Source of the DNA: Ignavibacteria bacterium UBA6688
Lineage (GTDB): Bacteria > Bacteroidota > Ignavibacteria > UBA10030
DNA: 8,189 bases
Direction of reading: 5' to 3'
Assembly: GCA_002454845.1 (NCBI GenBank)
Contig: DKJQ01000152.1
Location: forward strand, 1 to 8,189
A program made the translations under genes and the position numbers. Below the pieces are notes generated by a model, which was given only the letters and a program-made list of their open reading frames with translations, had not been told where the DNA came from and ran no database searches. Of the stretch, positions 1-6,315 are shown one piece after another (positions within the stretch are counted from its first letter, which is position 1; every line of letters begins with the position of its first letter).

Positions 1-2150
1 GGGAGAGCTTCCATCAGCGTCTTCCCCTTGTGGAGCACCTTCAGTACGTTCGATGCAGAATAGGAGACAGAGCTCTTGGAGACGGTCGCAAAGAAGAAGT
101 GTGCATCGGTTTCGAAATCACCATACCCGACTTTCCCCAGGGAGTAAAGATACCGCGGACGGATGTTCTCGCGGGCAATTTCGCTTTGAAGGTCGATCTT
201 GATGCCGAGGTACGATTTTGCTCCGCCACGATCGATCTCCAGCCCGACCGCTTCGTAGGGGTTGGTCCCTGGCAGCACCTTGACCTTGCCAACGTAGTCT
301 TCCGGGGATTGTTTCCGGTCGTGCGGAATCAGGACTGTTATAAAGACTTCCGTATCACCCGTCTTGTACTGGCTGGAGATGGTTTGGTAGATTGCCTGCT
401 CGGTCCGCCAGTTACGGCTGATCGGTTCGACACCGGACGTTTTTGCGTAATTTTCCGGGAAATGAACGAAGAGAGACCGTTGGGTGGGAAACCGGAACGA
501 TCCGATGGAATCGGTCGCGATATCGAAGTACTCCTTCCCACGAACGAGCAGGTTGTTCGTGTGCCAGAAGTTGGTAAAGGTGAAATAGTCGGACTTCAGA
601 GCCTTGATCCCATCAACGACGATGAAGAAGTCGTCTTCCTTTATATACGTGATGATCCTGTCCCACTGGTAACCGAGGTTGTCGTCGATTAACCGCGTCC
701 GGCTCATATCGACCTCCCGGAGGTTGAGAAAATCGACTTTCATCGTCCGAACTGCGCGGTAGGCTCCCGAATTCTGGACGAACTCCAGAACCGATTGGTT
801 CTGGTCGCGCTTGTTCTTGCGCGCAACGATCCGGTTGTGAAAATAGTCCTGCCGCCAGGATCCAAACTTGCCGCTCGGCAGATCACTCCGGTAATCCGCG
901 TCCGTGAGCAGGACCGAGCCTCTGCTCATGAGAAGTCCGATGTTATTTTCATCGGCATGGCCGTGATGCATTTTTTCTTCTTCCACGGAGATTGTCTGTC
1001 GCAGGTATTCCCGGTGCGGCAAGCCTCCGTCTCCCTCATCGCGATAGTTGAGCAAAAGGTACGTGCTCGTCGCGTCCCAGCCGTTCCGGAACACAACTTT
1101 TTTTCCGACCAGATCCTCCAGCACCTCCCGGCTCAGCGTGGTTGGCCGCCTAGAGGCGACCGTCTCGTCCGTCCAGCGATACGCATCGGAAAGGTAGTAT
1201 CCCTCGCCGACACCGAGAGTATCACGCCCCTTCTTGAGTGTTTCGAGCGTGGTTTGAGCCGCCCACTTCATCTCGGGATCCTTGTAAACGGTCGCCCCTT
1301 TTTCAAACACACCGACAAAGCGTAACCCTTCCACACCCGACCACCATCGTGAATCACCGAACTCCGGCACCGTGCCATTCGGACTGATCAGGCTGACAAA
1401 ATAGTCGAGATAGTACTTCGTCAGGGGTGAACGAAAGAGCTCTGTTACCTGAGCCGCTTCGGCGTAAGAATAGAGCGACATCAGCCAGACACTATGATAG
1501 CCTGTCGCATCCTCGACCTCCCATTGCTTCAGGTTATCGGAAGCGATGGTTTCGGCCATCTGTTTCCATTTTTTTGCGCTCGGGTGATTCGGCATGGCCA
1601 GGGAGGCATAGATCAGGCATTCGGCCCGCAGCATCGCCCGGTTATGCGTTCCCCATTCGGGAAAATGAAAGATAAAATCGGCGCTTTTTGAAACATCCTC
1701 CTCGATCCTCTTCTTCATCGCTGCATCCAGCACCCCGCTGTCTTTGATCCTCAAATAGGCACGGATATAGGGGGGCATAATGAAGAAATTGGAGATGGCC
1801 GGAACCCCGTTGACATATTCCGCGCGTGTTTTCTCGAAACCTTTGGGAAGAACGTTCCGCAAATCTCCATACTCTGCAAGGAGCTTCGCGGTACGCTCTG
1901 CATAGATCCGTTCCCCGGTCTCTTCGTACAGAAAAGAAAGCGTGCCGGCAAGATAGATCGGACCGCCCGGGGAGTTATAGCCCCAGAGCACGTTCGGTTC
2001 ATGAGTCCGTTTCCATTGTTCGATCGAAGCGGGATGGTCCCTCCACCCCTTCTCCACGGCCTTCTTTATTTCTTCAAGATAAATTGCCTTTTGGGCATTC
2101 AACATGGTGGAACAGATCAACACGAGCATGAACATTCGTACGATGGTCAT
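1..2150 (-). CDS. Exported heparinase II/III family protein (3' end cut by window edge)
   Basis: Reading back from the ATG at 2150, I find 716 uninterrupted codons with no stop before position 1, so the C-terminus is missing. Residues 1-19 are a signal peptide (MTIVRMFMLVLICSTMLNA, cleavage before Gln20); Cys13 is not in a lipobox. Residues of about 25-340 are helix-rich and fit the alpha/alpha toroid of this fold, with WGTHN at 166-170, EDATGYH at 213-219 and PEFGDS at 262-267. From about 350 on, the chain is beta-rich. Its MHHGHADENN motif (394-403) followed by a GSVLLTDAD stretch is the hallmark of the heparinase II/III C-terminal domain. Family members are polysaccharide lyases acting on uronate-containing glycans. 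Candidate catalytic residues are His169/Asn170, Tyr218/His219 and His396/His398. The start overlaps the kinase stop as ATGA, with AAAGG ten bases upstream. The exact substrate cannot be told, and a non-lyase member of the fold remains possible. The protein is probably nearly complete, judging from usual family lengths. Confidence 0.88.
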   Translation of the reverse strand, partial: MTIVRMFMLVLICSTMLNAQKAIYLEEIKKAVEKGWRDHPASIEQWKRTHEPNVLWGYNSPGGPIYLAGTLSFLYEETGERIYAERTAKLLAEYGDLRNVLPKGFEKTRAEYVNGVPAISNFFIMPPYIRAYLRIKDSGVLDAAMKKRIEEDVSKSADFIFHFPEWGTHNRAMLRAECLIYASLAMPNHPSAKKWKQMAETIASDNLKQWEVEDATGYHSVWLMSLYSYAEAAQVTELFRSPLTKYYLDYFVSLISPNGTVPEFGDSRWWSGVEGLRFVGVFEKGATVYKDPEMKWAAQTTLETLKKGRDTLGVGEGYYLSDAYRWTDETVASRRPTTLSREVLEDLVGKKVVFRNGWDATSTYLLLNYRDEGDGGLPHREYLRQTISVEEEKMHHGHADENNIGLLMSRGSVLLTDADYRSDLPSGKFGSWRQDYFHNRIVARKNKRDQNQSVLEFVQNSGAYRAVRTMKVDFLNLREVDMSRTRLIDDNLGYQWDRIITYIKEDDFFIVVDGIKALKSDYFTFTNFWHTNNLLVRGKEYFDIATDSIGSFRFPTQRSLFVHFPENYAKTSGVEPISRNWRTEQAIYQTISSQYKTGDTEVFITVLIPHDRKQSPEDYVGKVKVLPGTNPYEAVGLEIDRGGAKSYLGIKIDLQSEIARENIRPRYLYSLGKVGYGDFETDAHFFFATVSKSSVSYSASNVLKVLHKGKTLMEAL

Positions 2151-3100
2151 CTTCCGTCTACCTTTCCTTGAGTTGATTTATACACAGCGAGACCCCCCTG
2201 GTCCAGAGCGGCGCAGAGTGAAGCGACATCTCCGATGGATTCTCCAAGACCGGCGGGAACGATCTCACACGCAAGCACAGCCGCCGGAAGCGCCTCGTCC
2301 TGAACAACAGCCTGCACGAAAGGCATGAGAGCATCGTTCACCCGCATGCCGAGTCCCCCCAGGATGATCCGTTGAGGATTCAGTGTATCGATCAGGAGTG
2401 CGAGCCCGCGGCCAAGCCAAAATCCTGACTGTTCAAAGACCTGCCGCGCTTCGGGTGAACCCGCTTGCCATGATCGGTAGACATCTGCAACTGTTGCCGA
2501 TGCGTCCCATTTCCCCGGGAAAAGATGGTGGGCAAGTTTCATGATGCCGGTCCCGCTTCCGAATCCTTCGAGGGAACCTGATTTTCCATAACACAGCGGG
2601 CCGTTTTCCGCTATACGAATATGGCCCATCTCGCCGGCCAGATCGTTCGCGCCCCGGTACAGCCGACCGTTGAGAATGAAGCCTGCACCGAAGCCGGTCC
2701 CCATCGTAATAAACACTACATGCGAAAAACCTTTCCCCGCGCCGAAATACCACTCAGCCAAAGCGCCGGCGTTCCCGTCGTGTTCAACGTATACAGGAAG
2801 TGAAAATTCTCCGGCGAGCATGTCTTTCAGAGGGATGGCATCCCACCCGGGTAAATTCGGCGGTGAGTAGATGATGCCACGCTCGACATCAAGCGGACCG
2901 CCGATCGAAACGCTGATCGCCACGACGGATTTCGGGGCGCCGTTCAGCGCCTCCCGTGCAACATTCGAGAGTTCCGAAAAGACCTTTTGAAACCCACGTT
3001 GAGGCGCCGTTGGAAATTCCTTGCGCCACCGGATAGCACCGTCGCGCGTTCCCAGGACGACAGCCGTCTTCGTACCTCCGATGTCCAGTCCGAGGATCAC
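2147..3100 (-). CDS. ROK-family sugar kinase with a reduced zinc motif
   Basis: This is a 317-residue cytosolic kinase of the ROK family, which phosphorylates glucose or other hexoses and N-acetylhexosamines with ATP. The N-terminal phosphate loop is LGLDIGGTKTA (residues 3-13). The catalytic Asp108 lies in VEHDGNAGALAEW (105-117). A second glycine loop, TMGTGFGAG, lies at 132-140, and GEMGH at 156-160 supplies the sugar-contacting Glu157 and the usual zinc-ligand His160. The normal CxCGxxGCxE zinc motif is degenerate: residues 170-178 read CYGKSGSLE, one residue short and keeping only Cys170. The start is GTG at 3100, which overlaps the M20 stop as GTGA. No convincing Shine-Dalgarno precedes it, which suggests coupling to the upstream gene. 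The DxGGT loop lies within the first ten residues, as is normal for kinases, and there is no N-terminal helix-turn-helix, so it is not a ROK repressor. Its own stop overlaps the heparinase start. The sugar is unknown; a monosaccharide released by the neighbouring glycan enzymes is the natural guess. Confidence 0.93.
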   Translation of the reverse strand: MILGLDIGGTKTAVVLGTRDGAIRWRKEFPTAPQRGFQKVFSELSNVAREALNGAPKSVVAISVSIGGPLDVERGIIYSPPNLPGWDAIPLKDMLAGEFSLPVYVEHDGNAGALAEWYFGAGKGFSHVVFITMGTGFGAGFILNGRLYRGANDLAGEMGHIRIAENGPLCYGKSGSLEGFGSGTGIMKLAHHLFPGKWDASATVADVYRSWQAGSPEARQVFEQSGFWLGRGLALLIDTLNPQRIILGGLGMRVNDALMPFVQAVVQDEALPAAVLACEIVPAGLGESIGDVASLCAALDQGGLAVYKSTQGKVDGR

Positions 3101-4221
3101 CGTGTGAGGAACCGTTCAACAATATGAACAGCCTGTTGTAGTTGTTTCAATTCAATGTACTCGGAATCCGTATGAGCTTGAGCGATATTCCCCGGGCCAA
3201 AGACCACTGTCGGGATGCCGGCAGCCGCATAGATCCCTGCATCGGTTGCATACTGCGCTGATTCGATAATGCTTTCTCCCAGAACCTCCTTGACGGAGGC
3301 TGAAAGCTTTTGAACCACCGCCGCGTTTTCCGGGACATCCATGCCGGCCACGGAGAGATACGGCTCCTGAAATTCCCAATCCGGCAAATCGTGCAGGAGT
3401 GACCGGATAGGATCAAGAATACTTCCGGCCGTTTCGCCCGGCAAGGAACGCCGGTCGATCTCGATCCAGCATTGATCCGGCACAACGTTGACGGCTTGCC
3501 CCCCTTCAACAACCCCGATGCTCAATGTCGGCGTCCCAAGCCCCGCGTGGGGGGACTGCTGCAATAATGTAGCTGCGTACTCCTCCAGTCGGGAGATCAG
3601 CCTGGCCATTGTGTAAATGGCGTTTTTTCCTCGCTCCGGATAGGCGGAATGAGCAGCCACCCCCCGGGTCGCGGCTTTCCATCGTGTAACGCCTTTGTGT
3701 GCGCGAACGATCCGCAATTGCGTCGGCTCACCGGCTATGCCTGCATCGGCCTTCAATCCTTGCGCCGCGGCATACTTCGCGCCGGTGAAGCGGTATTCTT
3801 CATCCGAGACGAAAAGCAGGACAACGTTCTGCTTCAAGGAACCCCGGGCAAGCACATTGAGGACGGCCTGGAGGAAGCACGCCATCGATCCCTTGGTGTC
3901 ACAGGAGCCCCGGCCGTAAAGTTTTTCATCCCGGATGACTGGATCGAACGGCTCGACAGCCATGTTGTCCGCATGGACTGTGTCAAGATGCGCTTCCAGC
4001 AGGATGGTCTTTGATGCCCGTGCATCCACGTACGCAAGAACGTTTGGCCGTCCGGGGGCCACTTGTTGGAGCTGGACATCGATTCCGGACTTCTTGAGAA
4101 ATCCGGCAAGAAACTCCGCCAGTGTCTGCTCAGAGTATTCCCTCCCCGAGCGTGTGCGTCCCATCGGATTCATACTGGGGATGGCGACAAGGTCCGCCAG
4201 AAGCTTCACGACCGGTTCCAT
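3097..4221 (-). CDS. M20 family metallo-deacylase, ArgE/DapE/ACY1 type
   Basis: This is a 374-residue two-zinc hydrolase of the M20 family, which cleaves N-acyl groups (acetyl, succinyl) from amino acids or related amines in the cytosol. The full metal and catalytic set is visible: EAHLD (His78, Asp80), YGRGSCDTKG (Asp108), SDEE (Glu141 as general base, Glu142), AGEPT (Glu165) and QAHTDSEY (His350). The inserted dimerisation domain spans about 175-285, with AHSAYPERGKNAI carrying His191. The overall pattern is closest to acetylornithine deacetylase. No arginine or lysine biosynthesis genes adjoin it, so a catabolic deacetylase, for example for an N-acetylated sugar or amine, is equally possible. 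The frame is open upstream to a TTG at 4329, but that would add a 36-residue Pro/Ser-rich tail unlike the family. The ATG at 4221, preceded by AGGGA at a 5-base gap, begins exactly where family proteins do. It is coupled to the kinase by a GTGA overlap. Confidence 0.93.
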   Translation of the reverse strand: MEPVVKLLADLVAIPSMNPMGRTRSGREYSEQTLAEFLAGFLKKSGIDVQLQQVAPGRPNVLAYVDARASKTILLEAHLDTVHADNMAVEPFDPVIRDEKLYGRGSCDTKGSMACFLQAVLNVLARGSLKQNVVLLFVSDEEYRFTGAKYAAAQGLKADAGIAGEPTQLRIVRAHKGVTRWKAATRGVAAHSAYPERGKNAIYTMARLISRLEEYAATLLQQSPHAGLGTPTLSIGVVEGGQAVNVVPDQCWIEIDRRSLPGETAGSILDPIRSLLHDLPDWEFQEPYLSVAGMDVPENAAVVQKLSASVKEVLGESIIESAQYATDAGIYAAAGIPTVVFGPGNIAQAHTDSEYIELKQLQQAVHIVERFLTR

Positions 4222-4226
4222 CGTAT

Positions 4227-4231
4227 TCCCT
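4227..4231 (-). promoter_or_regulatory. Ribosome binding site deciding the M20 start
   Basis: On the minus strand AGGGA lies 5 bases before the ATG at 4221. It supports that start over the longer TTG-initiated frame at 4329. The M20 gene is the only one in the block, apart from the first, that is not overlapped by its predecessor, so it needs its own initiation signal. Confidence 0.6.
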
Positions 4232-4277
4232 GGTTTCCTTGTTACGCGCCCAAAGGCAAAATTCTGAGATAGTGGAC

Positions 4278-4299
4278 TGGGAGAATCGTTGGGAGAATC
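4278..4299 (-). repeat. 10-base direct repeat in the only intergenic gap
   Basis: The 132-base gap between the cyclase-family stop and the M20 start (4222-4353) holds no gene. I see no hairpin followed by a T-run, so there is no sign of an intrinsic terminator. Within it, TGGGAGAATC (plus strand) occurs at 4278-4287 and again at 4290-4299, a 12-base period. Tandem sites near one helical turn apart can be operator half-sites, but two copies may also be chance. No promoter could be assigned with confidence. The gap could hold a second promoter or a processing site for the three-gene downstream module. Confidence 0.4.
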
Positions 4300-4353
4300 C
4301 GCTTCCGGCTTTTCCACCGCGGGATCCAATCGGTAAAGGAGTTCTCCATGGGA

Positions 4354-4971
4354 TTATTCAAGTATCGCAAGCACGCGGGCCGGAGCCCCATCGCCGTCCC
4401 GGATGAGCAACGGTGCTGCAATCAGTTTGATCATCCCCTCCTGAAGCTGGGACGTGTTGTTGATATTTGTGACGAGCGGAATTCCCTTCTTCAGACAAAT
4501 GTAGTGAACGTCAAGCGTGTACGGCGTATCGGCCGCCAGGATGGGGACCTCCATCTCGACAAGGAACTCCGCTCCTTCCGCTGACAACGGGGGATAGGTT
4601 TTGTAGTAATCTTCCTTCCCAAAGTGAACATCCCAGCCCGTTTTGATCACCACCCCGAGCCCTTTGCGTTTGAGTTTTCCCTGCAGCTCCGCCCTTGTAA
4701 TTTCCTTGCGTGATTCGCGGGGGGTAAAATCGAGTACCTGCGCGTCCTTCACCCAGAGGTTCGGGTCGTACTGATCGATCCGGGGCGCCCCCTCGAACAC
4801 ATGGCTCGGCGCGTCAATGTGCGTTCCCGTATGTGTGCCGACGCTGACCCGCGTCACTTCACAGCGATGATCATGATAGTTCGCCGTCTTCACCAGCTCT
4901 GTTTTGGGATGCCAGGGGAAGTACACCGGAACAGAATCCGAAAGGGGATGCGTCAGATCAAGAATTCTCAT
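4354..4971 (-). CDS. Cyclase-family metal-dependent hydrolase (kynurenine formamidase-like fold)
   Basis: This is a 205-residue protein of the 'putative cyclase' superfamily, which includes kynurenine formamidase and isatin hydrolase, metal enzymes that hydrolyse amide or ester bonds. The family signature HTGTHIDAPSH is at 47-57, giving metal ligands His47, His51 and Asp53 and the catalytic His57. The C-terminal half has the expected VHYICLKKGIPL (155-166), with His156, and LIAAPLLIRDGDGAPAR (183-199). One departure: where the family normally reads Glu-Asn-Leu after the 'GI' strand, this protein reads Thr168-Asn-Ile, so the usual acidic metal ligand appears to be absent. The frame is open to 5064, but the upstream residues are the ferredoxin gene read in another frame. 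The ATG at 4971 forms an ATGA overlap with the ferredoxin stop, has AAGGA nine bases ahead, and starts directly on the first beta strand (MRILDLTHPL). The substrate is unknown; cyclic amides or N-formyl compounds are typical for relatives. Confidence 0.9.
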   Translation of the reverse strand: MRILDLTHPLSDSVPVYFPWHPKTELVKTANYHDHRCEVTRVSVGTHTGTHIDAPSHVFEGAPRIDQYDPNLWVKDAQVLDFTPRESRKEITRAELQGKLKRKGLGVVIKTGWDVHFGKEDYYKTYPPLSAEGAEFLVEMEVPILAADTPYTLDVHYICLKKGIPLVTNINNTSQLQEGMIKLIAAPLLIRDGDGAPARVLAILE

Positions 4972-5303
4972 ACGTCGGCATCCTTCATGGCGGATTCGCC
5001 CGGGCGTGTCTTGGGCTTTGCCTTTTCCAAATCGGGAACCCAGATGATCGCCTCCACGGGGCATGCTTCAAAACACAATCCGCACCCGGTGCAATTCTCG
5101 CTGATCACGAGCGCTGTCCGGTGATACTTGTGACCGGGCCGGGACTCCATCACCAACGCATCGAAGAAGCAGACGGGCGGGCAGCGATCGCACGCGATGC
5201 ATTTCTCTTCGACGATAAGCGCGACCGGTGGGTACTCCTTGCTGAACGGGGGTGGAATCGGATCGAGCCCGCGATATTTGGCGTTAAGAGTGGCCATGGT
5301 CAT
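4968..5303 (-). CDS. 2[4Fe-4S] ferredoxin, likely electron partner of the adjacent flavoprotein
   Basis: This is a small soluble iron-sulfur protein of 111 residues. Two classic clusters are visible: Cys35-x2-Cys38-x2-Cys41-x3-Cys45 (CIACDRCPPVC) and Cys71-x2-Cys74-x2-Cys77-x3-Cys81-Pro (CTGCGLCFEACP). The first lacks the proline that usually follows the fourth Cys and has Phe there. About 30 residues of Pro-rich leader and a Lys-rich tail flank the core. The gene overlaps the end of the flavoprotein gene by about 20 bases and the cyclase-family start by 4. In PreA of dihydropyrimidine dehydrogenase a similar ferredoxin domain is fused after the flavoprotein domain; here it is a separate chain. 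The start is uncertain between ATG at 5303 and ATG at 5297. I chose 5303 because GGAAA precedes it by 7 bases. The frame is open to 5360, but that stretch is flavoprotein coding sequence read in another frame. It probably passes electrons to or from the FMN enzyme. Confidence 0.9.
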   Translation of the reverse strand: MTMATLNAKYRGLDPIPPPFSKEYPPVALIVEEKCIACDRCPPVCFFDALVMESRPGHKYHRTALVISENCTGCGLCFEACPVEAIIWVPDLEKAKPKTRPGESAMKDADV

Positions 5304-6315
5304 CCACGGGTTTCCACACATTCCGGGCGCCGGTCTTCGGTTCCCCCGACCATCGGACAATATCTTCCGGCAGGATCATTGTTTTCAGGGCCTTTCCACG
5401 GATCTCTTCCAGGGAATGAATCCCTTTTCGCTGCATATACGCTGCAAGATCGGCATGGATTTGGGCTATCGATTCCCACCCATTGACCATGATCACCGAA
5501 AGGATCTGCACCGTGCTGGCTCCCAGCAAAACATATTTAATGATATCCTCGGCCGACGTTGCCCCACCCGTTGCGCTGATTGGGATCTTGATGGATTGAG
5601 CCGCTTCCGCGACATGCCGAAACGTATAGTACTTTGCCCACGGTCCGCCCACCCCGGCATAGTACCCATGCAGAATCGGTTGTTGCGTCTCAATGTCGAC
5701 ATCGAATCCCCGGATACGATTGCAGAGCGTTACGGCCGATGCACCACACCGCTCCGCGGCCTTGCATTGGTGAATGACATCCGGTCCCGCACCAAGTTTG
5801 ACAAGAACCGGAATCCGGAGGGCCTTCACGACGGCGTCGATGGCGGCAACGAACGTCGTCTCAAAGTCCAGGCTACCCGGTCGGTGCGGCGACGAGATGT
5901 CCAGCTCCACGGCATCCGCACCGCTCTCCTGAACCTTGAGCGCGAGTTCCTTCCAGTCATCGGCAATATCGGCGAAGATACTGCCGACGATCGGTACCGT
6001 TGCGTGATCTTTACAGGCTCGTATGAAATCCCAGTAATCCAGCAGCGTGCCACTGTATCCCTGTTCGTAGGAATACAGTGTAAAGTACTTCGAGCGGCCA
6101 CTGATCTGTTTGTCCCAGTCGAGAAGCTTATAACGCGGTCGTGGCCAGTAGCGCATGTGGTCGTACTTGTCCGAACACACCGTTTTGAGCACGATGGCTC
6201 CGATATGCTGCTCCTCAGCAAGCGCGACTTGGTTTACGTCATGACTCGCAGGCCCCGATGCAATAAGTAACGGGCTTTGCAGCTGCAGCCCAAGGAACGA
6301 TGTTGCCAGTGTCAT
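5284..6315 (-). CDS. Dihydroorotate dehydrogenase-like FMN oxidoreductase (PreA-like)
   Basis: This is a 343-residue FMN-dependent TIM-barrel enzyme of the dihydroorotate / dihydropyrimidine dehydrogenase family. Recognisable elements are the N-terminal strand SPLLIASGPAS (14-24), LKT at 43-45, VELDISSPHRPG (136-147), PVLVKLGAG (169-177) with Lys173, TLCN (196-199), GVGGPW (221-226), and the FMN-phosphate loop ISATGGATSAEDI (246-258) followed by GASTVQILSVIM. PreA and class 1 enzymes use an active-site Cys. Here the corresponding loop is short and has Ser141-Ser142, more like the NISSPN of class 2 PyrD but with Asp139 for Asn. The membrane-associating N-terminal extension of class 2 is absent. 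No other pyrimidine biosynthesis gene is nearby, so true PyrD activity is doubtful. The ATG at 6315 overlaps the GH3 stop (ATGA) with GGAGG four bases before it. With the overlapping ferredoxin gene it probably forms a reductase or dehydrogenase for an unidentified, perhaps cyclic, substrate. Confidence 0.87.
   Translation of the reverse strand: MTLATSFLGLQLQSPLLIASGPASHDVNQVALAEEQHIGAIVLKTVCSDKYDHMRYWPRPRYKLLDWDKQISGRSKYFTLYSYEQGYSGTLLDYWDFIRACKDHATVPIVGSIFADIADDWKELALKVQESGADAVELDISSPHRPGSLDFETTFVAAIDAVVKALRIPVLVKLGAGPDVIHQCKAAERCGASAVTLCNRIRGFDVDIETQQPILHGYYAGVGGPWAKYYTFRHVAEAAQSIKIPISATGGATSAEDIIKYVLLGASTVQILSVIMVNGWESIAQIHADLAAYMQRKGIHSLEEIRGKALKTMILPEDIVRWSGEPKTGARNVWKPVDDHGHS

Noticed and set aside
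30..1325. Plus-strand frames of 220 and 176 codons opposite the heparinase gene
   Set aside because: The minus-strand frame is open without a break through the whole stretch and carries heparinase motifs; the plus-strand frames are its shadows.
1..2150. Suspected frameshifted or broken gene, because only short out-of-frame pieces are closed by stops here
   Set aside because: A codon-by-codon reading from 2150 to 3 gives 716 sense codons without interruption; the gene simply leaves the window.
4222..4329. Longer M20 protein starting at TTG 4329
   Set aside because: It adds a 36-residue Pro/Ser-rich tail not seen in M20 enzymes and has a poor start, whereas the ATG at 4221 has a ribosome site and begins at the usual family position.
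4348..4584. Plus-strand frame with an apparent AAAGGAG ribosome site at 4335-4341
   Set aside because: It is antisense to the end of the cyclase-family gene, has no recognisable domain, and the purine run is likely coincidental.
4972..5064. Cyclase-family start at 5064
   Set aside because: The extra residues overlap ferredoxin coding sequence in another frame; the ATGA at 4968-4971 marks the real start.
5304..5360. Ferredoxin start at 5360
   Set aside because: The extension is the flavoprotein C-terminal coding region read out of frame and has no ferredoxin-like content.
5197..6270. Long plus-strand open frame of 357 codons opposite the flavoprotein gene
   Set aside because: It lies entirely antisense to genes with clear family motifs, its translation shows no recognisable domain, and it is best explained by the codon bias of the minus-strand genes.
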